From assembly GCA_014529385.2 (NCBI GenBank), contig CM043966.1, positions 38,147,588 to 38,211,587 of the forward strand: a stretch of 64,000 nt of DNA, in the 5' to 3' direction. Both the position numbers and the translations under genes were made by a program. Below the pieces are notes generated by a model. The model worked only from the letters and a program-made list of their open reading frames with translations. It had not been told where the DNA came from and ran no database searches. Source of the DNA: Adiantum capillus-veneris (taxonomy: Eukaryota > Streptophyta > Polypodiopsida > Polypodiales > Pteridaceae). Below are positions 20,420 through 34,752 of the stretch, in pieces. How positions within the stretch are numbered: the first letter of the stretch is position 1; each line of letters begins with the position of its first letter.

Positions 20420-21996
20420 CTCTCACACCGGCACTAGAAAGAGTGAAGAAGGAGAATAAGCAGTGGTTTCACAAACATCAATCGACAAAGCGACGATCGA
20501 CAGAGTCTGCAATCAAGAATCAATAATAAAAAATTGACATCGATATCTACAAAATCGAGAATCGACAAGATTGAGAATTGACGCACTTTGGAAAGTTTAA
20601 TTCGAGAATCCAAGGTAGAAGATGTGCAATCCCAAGGTAGGATCACACCTCAACAAACGGCAAAGGTGGATGACGGGAGGCAGCTCCGACAATTTTCGGT
20701 TATTTAAAGGTGTTTACGTTAAATTTCTTTGAGCTTTGTCAGTGCTCTCGCGTTTGGGTTGACTTGGAATTCAAAGGTGAATCTCCATATTTATAGGTGG
20801 GATTGCACTAAACCTAAGTTTTCTTGAACGTTTAAAGAAAAAATAGAATTTTTGAGGCAAATCTCAAAATTTTGTAAGGGGGGTGACACTAAATCGAGTT
20901 GAGGCATAGTGCTTTCTCCTAAAGACTTAGAAAACTTGTATATGAGAAATTTTAGGGACAACTTGATTATATTTGAAGGCTTTTACACTCAATTTCTCTA
21001 TACTTTGTAGGTTTCCTCATCTTCAAATCTAGAATTTAGAGATAAAGTTCAAAATCAGTAGGTGGGATTACAATAAATTGAGAAATTTTCAAGTGCAAAA
21101 TTACTATATTTGAAGGTTTTTGCACTAAAATTTTCGTACTTTGTAGATTCTCTCTCTAAACATTAATTTATGTTTTATGCTCTCTAACCTTTATAGTTTC
21201 TTTTTTTAAAAAAAAATGCTCTTAAGAGTTTGATTTGAATTAACTAAAAAAGAATACATGAAGACCCGGCATATCCTTTGCACATGGGTCTCCAACCTAT
21301 ACAACATATGCACACTGTGAACCTAAATATATCCGAACATTTTTGCAAGTACGCTATATTTCCATCAAGGACCTATCTTCTTATTCTCAGCAAGCCGCTT
21401 CCTCTGCTTAATAAAAGCCATTCACAATTAAAGATAAATCTCAAAAAGTTTAGATGAGATTATACTAAACCTAAGTTTTTTCCTCCAGTTTTTCCTCCAA
21501 TTGTTGTGAGTGTCCTAACATTCAAATTAAATCTTCCTTATATCACGTGGCAAGGACCTCTAAGGTGCATTAGATATAGTTGAGAAAGTTTGTAGGTGGG
21601 ATTAAACTAAACCTAGGTTTTTCTTAAGCACAGGGGTACACAATAGATTTTTGCTATTATTCAATAGTCTTTATTGATACTCTTCATAATGTAGTTTGAA
21701 AAATTAAAGGAAGGAGAGGGCCTCCATGTGTGGTTTTCTGGTTGATTTACATGGCCTGTTGGATCATCGCCGAAATTGATTTGTTGAGTCCCAGTTGGGT
21801 TGTCCTCCTTACCATAGAACATTAAGAGCCTTGAAATTTAGTAGTGAAGATGTTTAGATTCTATGCAATTCCATCCTTTTATCATTGATCTGCAATAGAA
21901 AAAATCGTTCGCCTAACAACCTATTGTTAGCATGTGTGTGTGTGTGTGTTTGTTGTGGAGAGGAGAGAGAGAGAGAGAGGAGAGTGAGAGGAAGAG

Positions 21997-22038
<42 letters not shown>

Positions 22039-22100
22039 CACATAGACTGTGCAAATCCCCTTTTTTCAATAATGTAAAGACTGTAGTACTCAAAATTGTC

Positions 22101-22173
<73 letters not shown>

Positions 22174-22519
22174 ACTCTGCCTCTAGCAAGTAGACAGAGA
22201 AGGAGAAAGAGTGAGGGTGGGGTCATTGGGACCAAGACCAAGACCTTGATCAGGATAGCTACTAATGATCATGTATAGGTATGGTAGGCCAAGTGATGGC
22301 ATCCTGAAGGTCAGTAATAGTAACTCAATTGTGAAGTGCAGGCGAACATGGGATAAGGATTGTCCGTTGGTGGAGGAGCGCTTGGTAGTACAAGATGGGT
22401 GCTCAAGGCAATATGAGTGCATGGGTTTGCTTGAGCCACTAAGATTTTGGTCTGGTAGCGAGAGAGTAAAGAGCTAGTGGCTTAGGTGGAAGCAGTTGTA
22501 GTCATAACTCAGACAAACT

Positions 22520-22601
<82 letters not shown>

Positions 22602-22998
22602 TAGGAGCCCATTTGATTGTCCAAACCTAGGGGCGCATTCTTCTCCATGCACTCTCTCACCCCCCAGCAATGGCACTTCCCTATACATTAGAGCACTGCC
22701 GGGGCCAACATGCTGAAAGATATTTATCTACAGTTTATGATGGTAATAGCATGATTGAATCAAAAGTGTAAAATGAGTCCTTTTCTTACAATGGTGAATA
22801 TGAAAAGACCTTAATTGGGGATGCAAGGATGTAGAGTATCTTAACATTGGATGCATTTGGGCTTCTTCTATGGCTAGCAATGTTGTTTTAGCTTCTAGGA
22901 GCGCTTGCCTCCGACTACTTTAGCTTCACGTAGTTGGAGACGTTATAGATATTTTACATCTATCCCAAGGCATGTGTGTGTGTGCGTGCATGCGCGCA

Positions 22999-23077
<79 letters not shown>

Positions 23078-23121
23078 GTATAATTTTAAACTGCATAGGA
23101 ACAATAAAAAATGGATATTGG

Positions 23122-23208
<87 letters not shown>

Positions 23209-23309
23209 TATTGTTATCGTCCTAGAGTGATTCCAAGGACTACAGTTTCATTCTTCTCACACGTGGGCATGTATATATACACACCTTCCTATATATGACT
23301 TTGTGTGGT

Positions 23310-23367
<58 letters not shown>

Positions 23368-23418
23368 TCCAATAACCATGCTTTCCTTGGCCGCAGCAAC
23401 GTGCGGGTTATATACTAG
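19644..23418 (+). mobile_element. Complete non-autonomous Helitron (family E, copy 1)
   Basis: It starts TCTATACTATACATGAAGC preceded by A, and ends in hairpin CCGCA-GCAACG-TGCGG (23391-23406), 12 bases before CTAG (23415-23418), followed by T: the A/TC...CTRR/T arrangement of Helitrons. A second copy is at 42038-45206. The interior has no recognisable protein; it has many (GT)n(GA)n tracts, a CG/GC-alternating stretch near 22975-23010, and a recurring GGTGGGATTRCAMTAAA motif. Compared with copy 2 it holds an extra ~0.6-kb block (about 21950-22525). Confidence 0.85.
21950..22525 (+). other. Extra block between microsatellites, absent from the sister Helitron
   Basis: In the copy at 42038-45206 a single (GT)n(GA)n (44312-44394) joins directly the sequences that flank this block here. 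The block itself starts and ends in (GT)n(GA)n. It contains an open frame 22265-22477 (WDKDCPLVEERLVVQDG, GLLEPLRFWSG) that I do not recognise and that could be a captured exon piece. Confidence 0.6.
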
Positions 23419-23658
23419 TTTTATATATAATGCAGCTTAAACTTTTCAAGGAAGGAGAGGGCCTCCACGTGTCACTCTCTGGTTCACTTAAAAAAAAACC
23501 TTACAAAACATCTAATCTAAAATGCAGAAATGAAAGGTAAGATTGTTAGAAATGACATCCAACCTTACAAAACATCTAATCTAAAATGCAAAAGTAAAGG
23601 GTAAGATTGTAAGAAATGAGAGCCTTTGTAAAATGTATAAATGATATACTATATATAA
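23419..23658 (+). mobile_element. Family C Helitron fragment
   Basis: It reads TTTATATATAATGCAGCTTAA, then two copies of CTTACAAAACATCTAATCTA and the AGAAATGAGAGCCTTTGTA word. It lies between the end of the Helitron at 23418 and the start of another at 23659. Confidence 0.55.
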
Positions 23659-23861
23659 TCTATACTAGTAGATAATGGGGGAGGGAATCTGGCTCCCCCC
23701 GCCACATGGCGTGCTCTCTTTGATCCGGCCTGTGTGCACTGCAGCTCGAGCTTGTGCGAACTGTGTGAGAGAGAGAGAGACGTTGCCTGTTTCGGGAGCA
23801 GGGTATCGAGCATGTACAGCTCCAGCTACACAGAGACACACCGTGGCACGTGCGAACTGAG

Positions 23862-23966
<105 letters not shown>

Positions 23967-24020
23967 TTGACAGCTCCGGCTCAGCTCCGGCTCAGCGTGA
24001 CACGCAGGCAATAGCACAGG

Positions 24021-24091
<71 letters not shown>

Positions 24092-24106
24092 CTCCTCTCC
24101 GTGTCG

Positions 24107-24173
24107 CGGTGTTCAGGAAAAATGTGTCTCAGCTCAATCATGTCGTTTTCAATTTCCAAAATGTCGGGGGAGC
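24107..24173 (+). mobile_element. hAT-like MITE, 5' piece
   Basis: It starts CGGTGTTCAGGAAAAATG, the MITE end with one change, and keeps the flanking word CCGTGTCG. It breaks off after TCGGGGGAGCG where GCAATAGCACAGGC and a new GA tract follow. Confidence 0.65.
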
Positions 24174-24189
24174 GCAGGCAATAGCACAG

Positions 24190-24296
<107 letters not shown>

Positions 24297-24364
24297 CGAG
24301 ACTCCTATCTCTGTCGCAGTGTTCAGGAAATATGTGTCTCAGCTTAATCATGCCGTTTTCAATT

Positions 24365-25879
<1,515 letters not shown>

Positions 25880-25881
<2 letters not shown>

Positions 25882-27236
25882 GCTTGGTCCTCTTTAGCCA
25901 ATGAGACCATAAATTTGGCACAAAGGGCCTCAGCATGGGATACATGGCAAGAATGCCGAGCCCTCCTTGGTCTACCGAGCGAGCAACTACCTCCCATCTA
26001 GCCCAGTGCCATGGCCCGGAGGTTTTTGTGTTGTTCTTCCAAAGAAACCTTTTCACTGGTTTTAAGAATTCTTTCTAGTTACACTTTGCCATCTTGAGTA
26101 CGGGGATGAGGAAAGCAATATACGGGATTATAAAAGCATTACTTACTCTAATCCGGCTTTGGAAGGGGAGGAGAACAAACTCCCATCTTTTCATTTTTGA
26201 GCTTATTATTTCAAGGACCCATTGCAATATTTGCCTGTGGGTTACGTCCACCCCTACGGGGGCTCCCAGGTGTCTGAAAACACTCCTTTTTGAGATAATC
26301 TCTCCTGTCCAGAATGCAGGGTCAAAATCGTCGTTCTCCGATAGGGAGATAAGCCTTGACTTCTCTATATTTCACTTGGATCCCGAGGCCACGGCAAATG
26401 TTTGCACAATCTCCAGATCTCTCCTGACAACTTGAGGGCATGTCTTCAAGAATAGGAGCGAATCATCTGCAAACATTTTGGCCAGTAGCTGGTCGTTGCC
26501 CGGTAATGCCTGACCTTGAATCTCTCCCCGCATAGCACTGGCTTTGAGAATCGTAATGAGAGGATGCGACCCGATGGCAAAAAGCAAGGGGGCCAGGGGA
26601 CATCCTTGCTTTATAGACCTTTTAACCTCAAAAGAGCCCGTCATTAAACAGGAGATCTGATTGGCTGCCAACGCTTAGTGTGCGTATGAGGCGACAAAGG
26701 TGAGGCCAAAAGCCCATAGCTCCTATGACTTCTTCTATATAGGACCATTCTATTCTATCATAGGCATTGTCAAGGTCCAGCTGCAACAAGATGCACTCTT
26801 GCTTGGAGAAGGATGCATACTCTATTCCTACCATTGCTGCCAAGATATTGTCATAAATAGATCTCCTTTTAATGAATCTGTGTTGATGGGGAGAGATGAT
26901 CCTACTCAGGAGGGGGGCAATTTTGAGAGCTATCGCCTTGGCAATAATTTTGTATGCTACTGACATCATCGTAATGGGACGCCAATGTTTAAATTGAGAG
27001 CAGCAAATCTGTTTGGGGATGGGCTTGATAAGCCCTCTCTTAACACTTGCATCCAATGACTCTTCGGAAAAAACTTGATTGGCCATCGGTGTGATTGGGC
27101 CCTTGAGATTATCCCAAAATTCCCTAAAGAATTCAACCGTTAGTCCATCCCAACCGGGGGACTTTTCATTGCCAAGAGCTTTTAGTGCCACTGAACATTT
27201 CTCCTCAGAGAAGGCCTTTTCCATGCGGTTGGATTT
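25880..27236 (-). pseudogene. LINE-P reverse transcriptase remnant
   Basis: Recognisable blocks: NEKSPGWDGLTVEFFREFW, KPIPKQ, WRPITMMSVAYKIIAK, ISPHQHRF, LLQLDLDNAYDRIEW, IKQGCPLAPLLF and KMFADDSLLF. Both catalytic aspartate motifs survive, but the RT lies in two frames joined near 26650, with further breaks after 26372. The last part (26056-25880: WHWARWEV, DQGGLGI) is the usual LINE post-RT linker. It is closely related to the plus-strand copy at 1360-2161. Confidence 0.9.
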
Positions 27237-27556
27237 CTCCTAGGGAACCTTCTTTTCAACACTCCCAAGTAAAGACGCTCGGGCTTCTTCCACTTCCTGA
27301 GATTGGGTCTCTGGTTGGCCGATAATCTGGATGAGATAATTGATCATAAGTTCAGTCATCTCATCTTCGTTTTGAATACTATTCCCTTTCTCACCATCGA
27401 GCACTTGCACGCGGCCTCAACTCTTCCTCACTTTCAAAGCCCTTAAGAAATGTGCTTGGTTAGAAGGCTCTGGTTGAAGGAAAGTTTCCCTAGAGAGTAA
27501 TCTCGCCTTCTGATTTCCTCCAGTTTGTTGGCCAGGTGAGATTTAGCTTCAAGCCA

Positions 27557-28576
27557 TCACTTGTGCTCATCCTCTGTAGCCAGACCGACAGCCTTCCTAA
27601 AGGCTAATTGCGCTACTTCCTTTGTGAGATGTTTGATATGTGGCTCATTGGATTTTTTAACCCGAGGACCCGAAGTTTTGATGGATTTTTGTACACTCCG
27701 AACAAATATATTCCAAGCACTAGGTTTATTCATCCCCTTAGATTTCTTGAGATTTCCCAATGCTTTCTTGGTGATGCTTCTAAAGAGAGGGTCTTTGAAC
27801 AGGTGTGTCCCTGTAACCAGAAGATTTTTCTCCCCTCTCGGGGATTGCCCTCCCCCTTTATCTTTCTTGAGTTGTAAGTGTAATGGCATGTGATCGGAGA
27901 AGCTTTTTGTTGAGATTACCTTCATCTCTAGCATCGATGAGATCCACTCGGATTGATGAGAGCAGTAGCATCTGTCCAGCCCGGAGGCAGTGCGGGCATA
28001 CTGAAGGCTTGTGTAGGTGAATCCAGGCAAGCTGTCATGGGCCCACTTCCCACGAGTCAATCATAGCCCACTTCTCACATAAGCTCAGTCATTTAGACTT
28101 TCCTGAGCCATCTAGTATACTGGCAGAGCCTGTTCTGTCCTTGCTCTTCTCGACCATATTGAAATCTCCAACCATCAACCACTCCCCTTCGATTCGAGTA
28201 TCCCTGAGCTGTATCCACAATTTAGCTCTATCCTTTGCGTTGGAAGGGCCGTAAACATTTACTATGGTGATAGGTTGATTGTCCCATCTGATTCTAACCC
28301 CAAAGACTCGTCCGGAGGGGTGGTTTAGAACCATCTTTGGCTCCAAATCTCTGTCAGCAATGAACAAGACACCACTCAAGCTGTCACTTCCTTCCCCATG
28401 AAAGATAAGTTTTTTCCTACAGCCTATTTTCTCTTGCTACGAGCATCCAAATAGTGCTCTTGGATGGCACAGCAATTGACTACCTTCTCTTTCTTCACTT
28501 CTTCCCAGAAGAGAGCGCCCTTCTTCTGGGTTTTTAATCCCTTCACGTTCCAAAATTGAATAGAGAGAGTACCCAT
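27557..28576 (-). pseudogene. LINE-P APE-type endonuclease remnant
   Basis: ATG at 28576 begins MGTLSIQFWNVKGL, continuing with CCAIQEHYL, ITIVNVYGPS, WLMVGDFNMVE and SFSDHMPL, the order of motifs in LINE endonucleases (N, E, GDFN, SDH). A TAG follows ARSKRK near 28438 and other breaks separate the open segments 28379-28089 and 28060-27557. It would have nicked the target DNA. Confidence 0.85.
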
Positions 28577-28599
28577 CAATTGGGAAAGGGGGACAAATT

Positions 28600-29066
28600 A
28601 TTCTGTCTCCAGGAACTCTTCAACAGAGTTGTCCTCTTCCATTGGCTCCTTTTCTGCTAGAAACTGCATGGTATCCAGCTTGGAGGTGAAAAGGTCCTCT
28701 TGATTCGTCTTCCCCAAAGCTTCAAATATGTTATCATATATGAAAAGAGGCTTTGGGAATTCCGGTGGGAGACCTTTGATTTTCCCAAGGCCCTAGCTTG
28801 CGCTTTGAATTGTTTACATGAAATATGAGATACTTGTTGTCATCCCTCATCTTTTGACATAAGAGTTGGAGACATCACAATCTTCTGGATTACTGGGGTG
28901 GCCGTTCTTTGCTGAGCGGTGGATGAAAAGCAGTAGCTTTGGGTGGTCTTGCCCTTACTCCGGTTGCCATGATCTTGTTTCTCCACATCTTTATCCGAGT
29001 TGACCTTATTTTGACCACCCTCTGCCTTGCCAAGATTTTCAGTAGGCTTCTTTGTTAGATCTACTG
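28600..29066 (-). pseudogene. Possible LINE-P ORF1 C-terminal remnant
   Basis: It reads as a hydrophilic, Lys/Gln/Asp-rich peptide (KPTENLGKAEGG, DVEKQDHGNRSKGK) broken by stops, just upstream of the endonuclease start. Position suggests the tail of ORF1; sequence alone does not prove it. Confidence 0.4.
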
Positions 29067-29190
29067 CAAAAGTGAAGGGTAAATCTTACAAAACATCTAA
29101 TTTAAACTTCAAATGTGAAGGGTAAGATTGTAAGAAATGAGAGCCTTTGTAGATTGTAAGAAATGACAAGCTTTTTCAAATGTAAAGCCA
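29067..29190 (+). mobile_element. Family C Helitron fragment
   Basis: CAAAAGTGAAGGGTAAATCTT, ACAAAACATCTAATTTAAAC and GAAATGAGAGCCTTTGTAGA repeat the wording of 16727-16859. It is probably the right-hand host flank of the LINE-P/Helitron insertions to its left. Confidence 0.5.
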
Positions 29191-29544
29191 AAAGACTTTC
29201 TATTCTCTTTATCAAATAAATGTTCCAATTTGGTTCCACATAACAAAAAATGGATAATTTTAGTGAAGGTTTTACTACTTTGAAGATATATAAAAAAAGA
29301 GAGAACTTTAGTGTAGACTTTTCTATTGAATGAAAATTTTATTTTTGAAAATATATTTTGCTTTATCTTTTCAAGGGGCTTTTTTCAAAACCAATATTGA
29401 TATTTTTAGAAATTTCTGAAAGTGTAAATTTCTTCAAAGAGCTTGAGAAAAGAAAAAAGCTCGCCTAATGTTGACTTGGGGTTGTCTTGCTTTGAGGACA
29501 TGCATGACATGCAAATGTAGGGGTTATTGTCCACATTATTAACC

Positions 29545-29612
<68 letters not shown>

Positions 29613-29632
29613 ATCACATTGCCTGTGCGTGC

Positions 29633-29704
<72 letters not shown>

Positions 29705-30005
29705 TTTTACCATTGAGCTCACGCATCCTTCAAGCCCTTCAAATTTTCAAGATATTATGTTTTGGCATTATAGTGTATTTTTAAAAAGGTAGCTTAAGTT
29801 TTTCACTATAGAAAATGGATTTGATGCTCGATAAGACTAAACCTCATGTTAGCACTCCAAATGGGTAGAGAGATTGCCCAGTTGATGGACCTTTTACCAA
29901 TTTTGGGATATTTTGTTCTTTTTATTTTTAAGAGTTAACTTGTGGGCCATGCTTAAAAACAATTCTCTAGATTTTGGCAGGCAAGGGTGCCTGTCAAAAA
30001 TCAAC

Positions 30006-30075
<70 letters not shown>

Positions 30076-30259
30076 GTTTGATTCATGCTGAAAAACGCGT
30101 GCAAAGCCAAAATCTGCAGATGATGCTTTTCAAAATACACATGGCAACGAGGTAGAGGATCCCAACAAATGATGCAGGAGGAGAGAGAAGAGAGATCAAA
30201 ATGTTTAAGGGTGTAGGAACAATCTAAAGAGACATTAAAAATTACAAAAAAAGTGAATA
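29191..30259. other. Noncoding sequence with three simple-repeat tracts
   Basis: GA at 29549-29610, GT at 29633-29654 followed by GA to 29702, and GA at 30008-30072. The rest is AT-rich with no recognisable protein, RNA or repeat partner in the window. Confidence 0.6.
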
Positions 30260-30863
30260 TCTACACACACACACACACTTGGTCAAAACAGTTTGACCAT
30301 GGTAGTATATGGGGATTCTGATTGTGTTCTGAATCACTATATCTGGCTTTAAACATATGACATCCAACCATCTACAATCAGTCTAAATATGAGTTAGCAC
30401 CTTATGGGAGTTTTGCCTTATGCTTTCCTAGTTTTGATGACTACTACTAACTTTTACTATGGAGAACACAATGGATAAGTGAAGCTATCCACTATGCTGT
30501 TTCAATAGCATGGTGCCTCTTAAAACCTGACCCTGTGGGATTATTCCTTTGTGGAATTAACCCTTGGAAAGTGAAACCCCTTGTGGTTCTAACTTTAAGA
30601 ACCTTTTCCTGTATCGAGCCTCCTGGCTTAAACCACTGCGGGGAAATCTATGTAATTTATGTCGCCATCAATCCCCTTCTCTTTCTGATGAAGATGACGG
30701 CCCGGCGAGGCTTGTAGCTCAATATCTCCTCCTCTCTAGGGCCCACGCATGATCCTGAAGGGGATTGCACATAGTAGAGGGCTTGCAGAGGACGGCTATA
30801 TCTGGCTTGCTATTTGGGTGACGATTGTGGACATGCTTCTGACACATACACAACCACTAACCC

Positions 30864-30871
30864 TATATAAA
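30864..30871 (+). promoter_or_regulatory. TATA box in repeat copy A
   Basis: TATATAAA in the context CCCTATATAAAGGTGA is conserved in copy B (41509-41516). In A the Helitron start falls only 24 bases downstream. Confidence 0.5.
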
Positions 30872-31312
30872 GGTGAAGGGCTCTTCCCTTCACTTCTATA
30901 CTATATATAATTGAGCTTAAAATTTTCAAGGAAGGAGAGAGCATTGTGTGTCACTCTCTCCTTCGTTTCAAGAATTTAAGAAACATTTGGTTTGAAATGT
31001 AAAAGTGAAGGGTAAGTAGAATGATGGTAGAAAATAGAAAATGAAAAGACTTAGTTTTGTAGCAAGTAGAGTGATGGTAGAAAATAGAAAATGAAAAGAC
31101 TTAGTTTTGACTTTGAGTTATGTCAAAAAGTCACAATATCTATATTATTTAAACTTTTTAGCAAGGCCATAGAGTTTCAGTCTAGCCTTCAATTTTGAAG
31201 GGTGATTACTTTTGTTTTTGTAAAGGATGGCTCTACTTCGTAGCTTGGAAAAATAACGAGCAACGAGCTGTACCACACGTCAATAAGTTGGTCTACCTTG
31301 AATGTGCATGTC

Positions 31313-31384
<72 letters not shown>

Positions 31385-31427
31385 GGTTTCATTTTCTATG
31401 GCACCGCCGCGTGTGTCGCGATCTTCA

Positions 31428-32262
<835 letters not shown>

Positions 32263-32303
32263 GAGTGCTTACGGCAAAAATCATGCAAGGCGGGTCTTCC
32301 ATT

Positions 32304-32488
32304 TAGTGTTTAAGAAAAATGTGTCTCAGCTTAATATCATGTTGTTTTCAATTTCAAGGGGAAAAGGAGATATTCCACCCCAAAATAAATAAAAATAGTC
32401 TAAAAAATTGCAAAATAAATCTAATTTTCTAAATTATTAAAGGAAAGCAATTTTGTATGTTTAAAAAAAAGTTTTTTCCAGAACACTA
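32304..32488 (+). mobile_element. hAT-like MITE copy in the reference Helitron
   Basis: It occupies the same position as 13889-14106 in Helitron B, with ends TAGTGTTTAAGAAAAAT and CCAGAACACTA and an internal deletion relative to the other copies. Flanks CTTCCATT and ATGTGATT match only partly. Confidence 0.65.
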
Positions 32489-33028
32489 ATGTGATTACAT
32501 TGGAGGATGATCATTTCCAGTCGAGGATATTGGCCTTGGCTTGGAGTTATCAATCCTTTGCTCATTTGGATCCTCCTTGGTGTTGCATACCTAATGTGGA
32601 CCCTTTGCCTCCCCCTAGAAATGATGACTTCGGTCTCTTATTGTAGGGCTACCTCCATGAATGTGCCTCCATTGTAGGACTGCCTCCATGTCATTTTGCT
32701 TACATTTAGAGACTGGTCACTTTGGAATGGCTAAATAGCCGTCCAGCTTTGTTTGCAAGTCAAAAAAATCGATGGCTTTTTAAAGATAACTTCTTGATTT
32801 GACTGAGTGATGAGACAGATCTTGAGTAGGTTCTTGCTAACCAAGAGGGAAACAAAAGTCAACCATGTGAAAGACTGTGCCCGTTTCAAGGCTCTTAACT
32901 ACCATGATTAGATAGGTAGAGAGAGAAGAGCTAGCTTGTGACTGAGCAGAAAGCAGGCTCGCTAGTACACGTGACCAGGCTCTTCCCCTCTCACACGCTT
33001 TATTTTAATACAAACTAGACATGCAACC

Positions 33029-33090
<62 letters not shown>

Positions 33091-33233
33091 CATTTTTCTT
33101 CCTATTAACGTGGTTTGAGACCTGTTAATCTTGAGACTAACTTATCTCGATTCTCAGCTATTAAGTTTAGGCAAACCTTATCCAATCCAAACATTGTTGG
33201 CAACAAGTCGTCATGTTGCATAGCATGTTAGGG

Positions 33234-33277
<44 letters not shown>

Positions 33278-33403
33278 AAGAAGAAGAAGATCGTAAGAGA
33301 CCTAAAATTTTTAGCGGATAAATGTTGATTATTGAACTCAAGGGCTTCCATGCTCACATACTTATACAAGGAGAGGGGGACACAGTGACCTCAAAGGTTA
33401 ACG

Positions 33404-33406
<3 letters not shown>

Positions 33407-33495
<89 letters not shown>
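33407..33495 (+). repeat. (GA)n tract flanking a LINE-Q 3' end
   Basis: About 44 GA units end at GATCATCC, where the LINE-Q 3' fragment begins. Another GA block lies at 33234-33274. Confidence 0.95.
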
Positions 33496-33498
<3 letters not shown>

Positions 33499-34130
33499 AT
33501 CCTCAAAGATCAAATTGACCTATGGACGGAGTACAACATGTAACATCCTTGAAGAGTATGGATATAAGGGAGGCCACTGACAAGTTAACTTCGTGAGGTG
33601 GCTAGGAGAGAAAGGTATGTAGGCCATGGTATGGGCCAAAATGTGGGTAAAGCAAGTTTGATGTGATCAAAAGCTGAGCACTCATGTAGGGTATGATGAT
33701 CGCACTCTCAAATTGTTAAAGGATATAGTTCGCGTACAAAAAGAGACTCTCCTCCATGTAGTGCCTCAATGCTCTCTCTCACATTTAAGGGAGTGGGAGC
33801 TAAGCCAAATGGCTCCTATGGTATAAAATATGGGTAAGAGCAAGCATGTGAATGGTTGAATACAATCTGCTCTCTCAAAGAAGAACAAGCATGTGTGTAT
33901 GTTTGTGTGTGTGTATTTTGCAGCACGCCCTTTCTTTTAGCATGATACCCAAAACTCTTGGAAAGAGAAACGATTGAGTGACCTTTTCTGCTTTCATTGC
34001 CCTCATATTTTAAGGTGCCAATGGTGCCCAAATGTACACAAAAAAACAATATGCGCCTTATATAACTAGAATGCTTATGGTCAATTGCAAGAGACCTCAA
34101 CATCCATGCGACGAGTCTTGGTAGATGCAA
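33496..34130 (-). mobile_element. LINE-Q 3' fragment in the reference Helitron
   Basis: The plus-strand words GATGTGATCAAAAGCTGAGC and GGGAGCTAAGC match LINE-Q near 6745 and 6870. The 3' terminal AAAGATCAAATTGACCTATGG retains most of the hairpin and abuts GA. Frames are broken. It is the same insertion as 14929-15560. Confidence 0.75.
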
Positions 34131-34719
34131 GTGTACATGCTACCTAGAGTGAGTGCAATCCAACCTATAAATTTTGAAATTTACCCACATATATAGACAA
34201 AGTTGAGCAAACGACATACTACTCACTAAATCAGTTGTGCATACTAATGGCAAGTTTCTTCTACTACTATGTGGTGTAATGTTGGCATGTTGGGTCATGG
34301 CTGGTACATGCATCCTAAGTGCCAACAAATAGCAGTTGATGACTTAGTTGACTGTGGTGCCCCAAATGCTAGACCAAAACTACAGGAGAGAAGCATGGGA
34401 GAGTTGCTATCATGACCGATGCCTTGATTGGTAAGGATGGTGAGAGGGGATGCTAATGCATCTAAAGAATTTGTCATTCAATGCAAACACTATATCCAAA
34501 GAAGGATACCAACTCTCTATTAGTCTATTTAGAGGGCCACTACCACTCACCCGGGGTCCCATATTGATTGTGTGAGAGGGACGTCTCTAGCCTAATCGCA
34601 AATTCGTCGCGTCCTTAGAGATAAACATAGGATGTTAAGACAAGACATCATGCGAAGGGAGCCCATTACTTAATTCATTCTCAAGAGACCTCAAATTGAC
34701 CTGATAATTCTTGAACTCA

Positions 34720-34752
<33 letters not shown>

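Larger units (their letters stand above)
25880..29066 (-). mobile_element. L1-type LINE (LINE-P copy 2), truncated at both ends
   Basis: In minus direction: a possible ORF1 tail (29066-28600), an endonuclease (from ATG 28576), reverse transcriptase (27236-26372) and a post-RT segment ending LWSHWLKRTKPP at 25881. There the sequence switches abruptly to the GA tract 25800-25878, with no zf-RVT domain or A tail, so the 3' end is missing. At the other end LINE sequence gives way to family C Helitron sequence at 29066. Several stops and frameshifts make it inactive. Confidence 0.85.

Noticed and set aside
30500-30760. tRNA-like or gene-like stretch GGCGAGGCTTGTAGCTCA near the TATA box
   Set aside because: No cloverleaf with correct arms could be drawn and frames differ between copies A and B.
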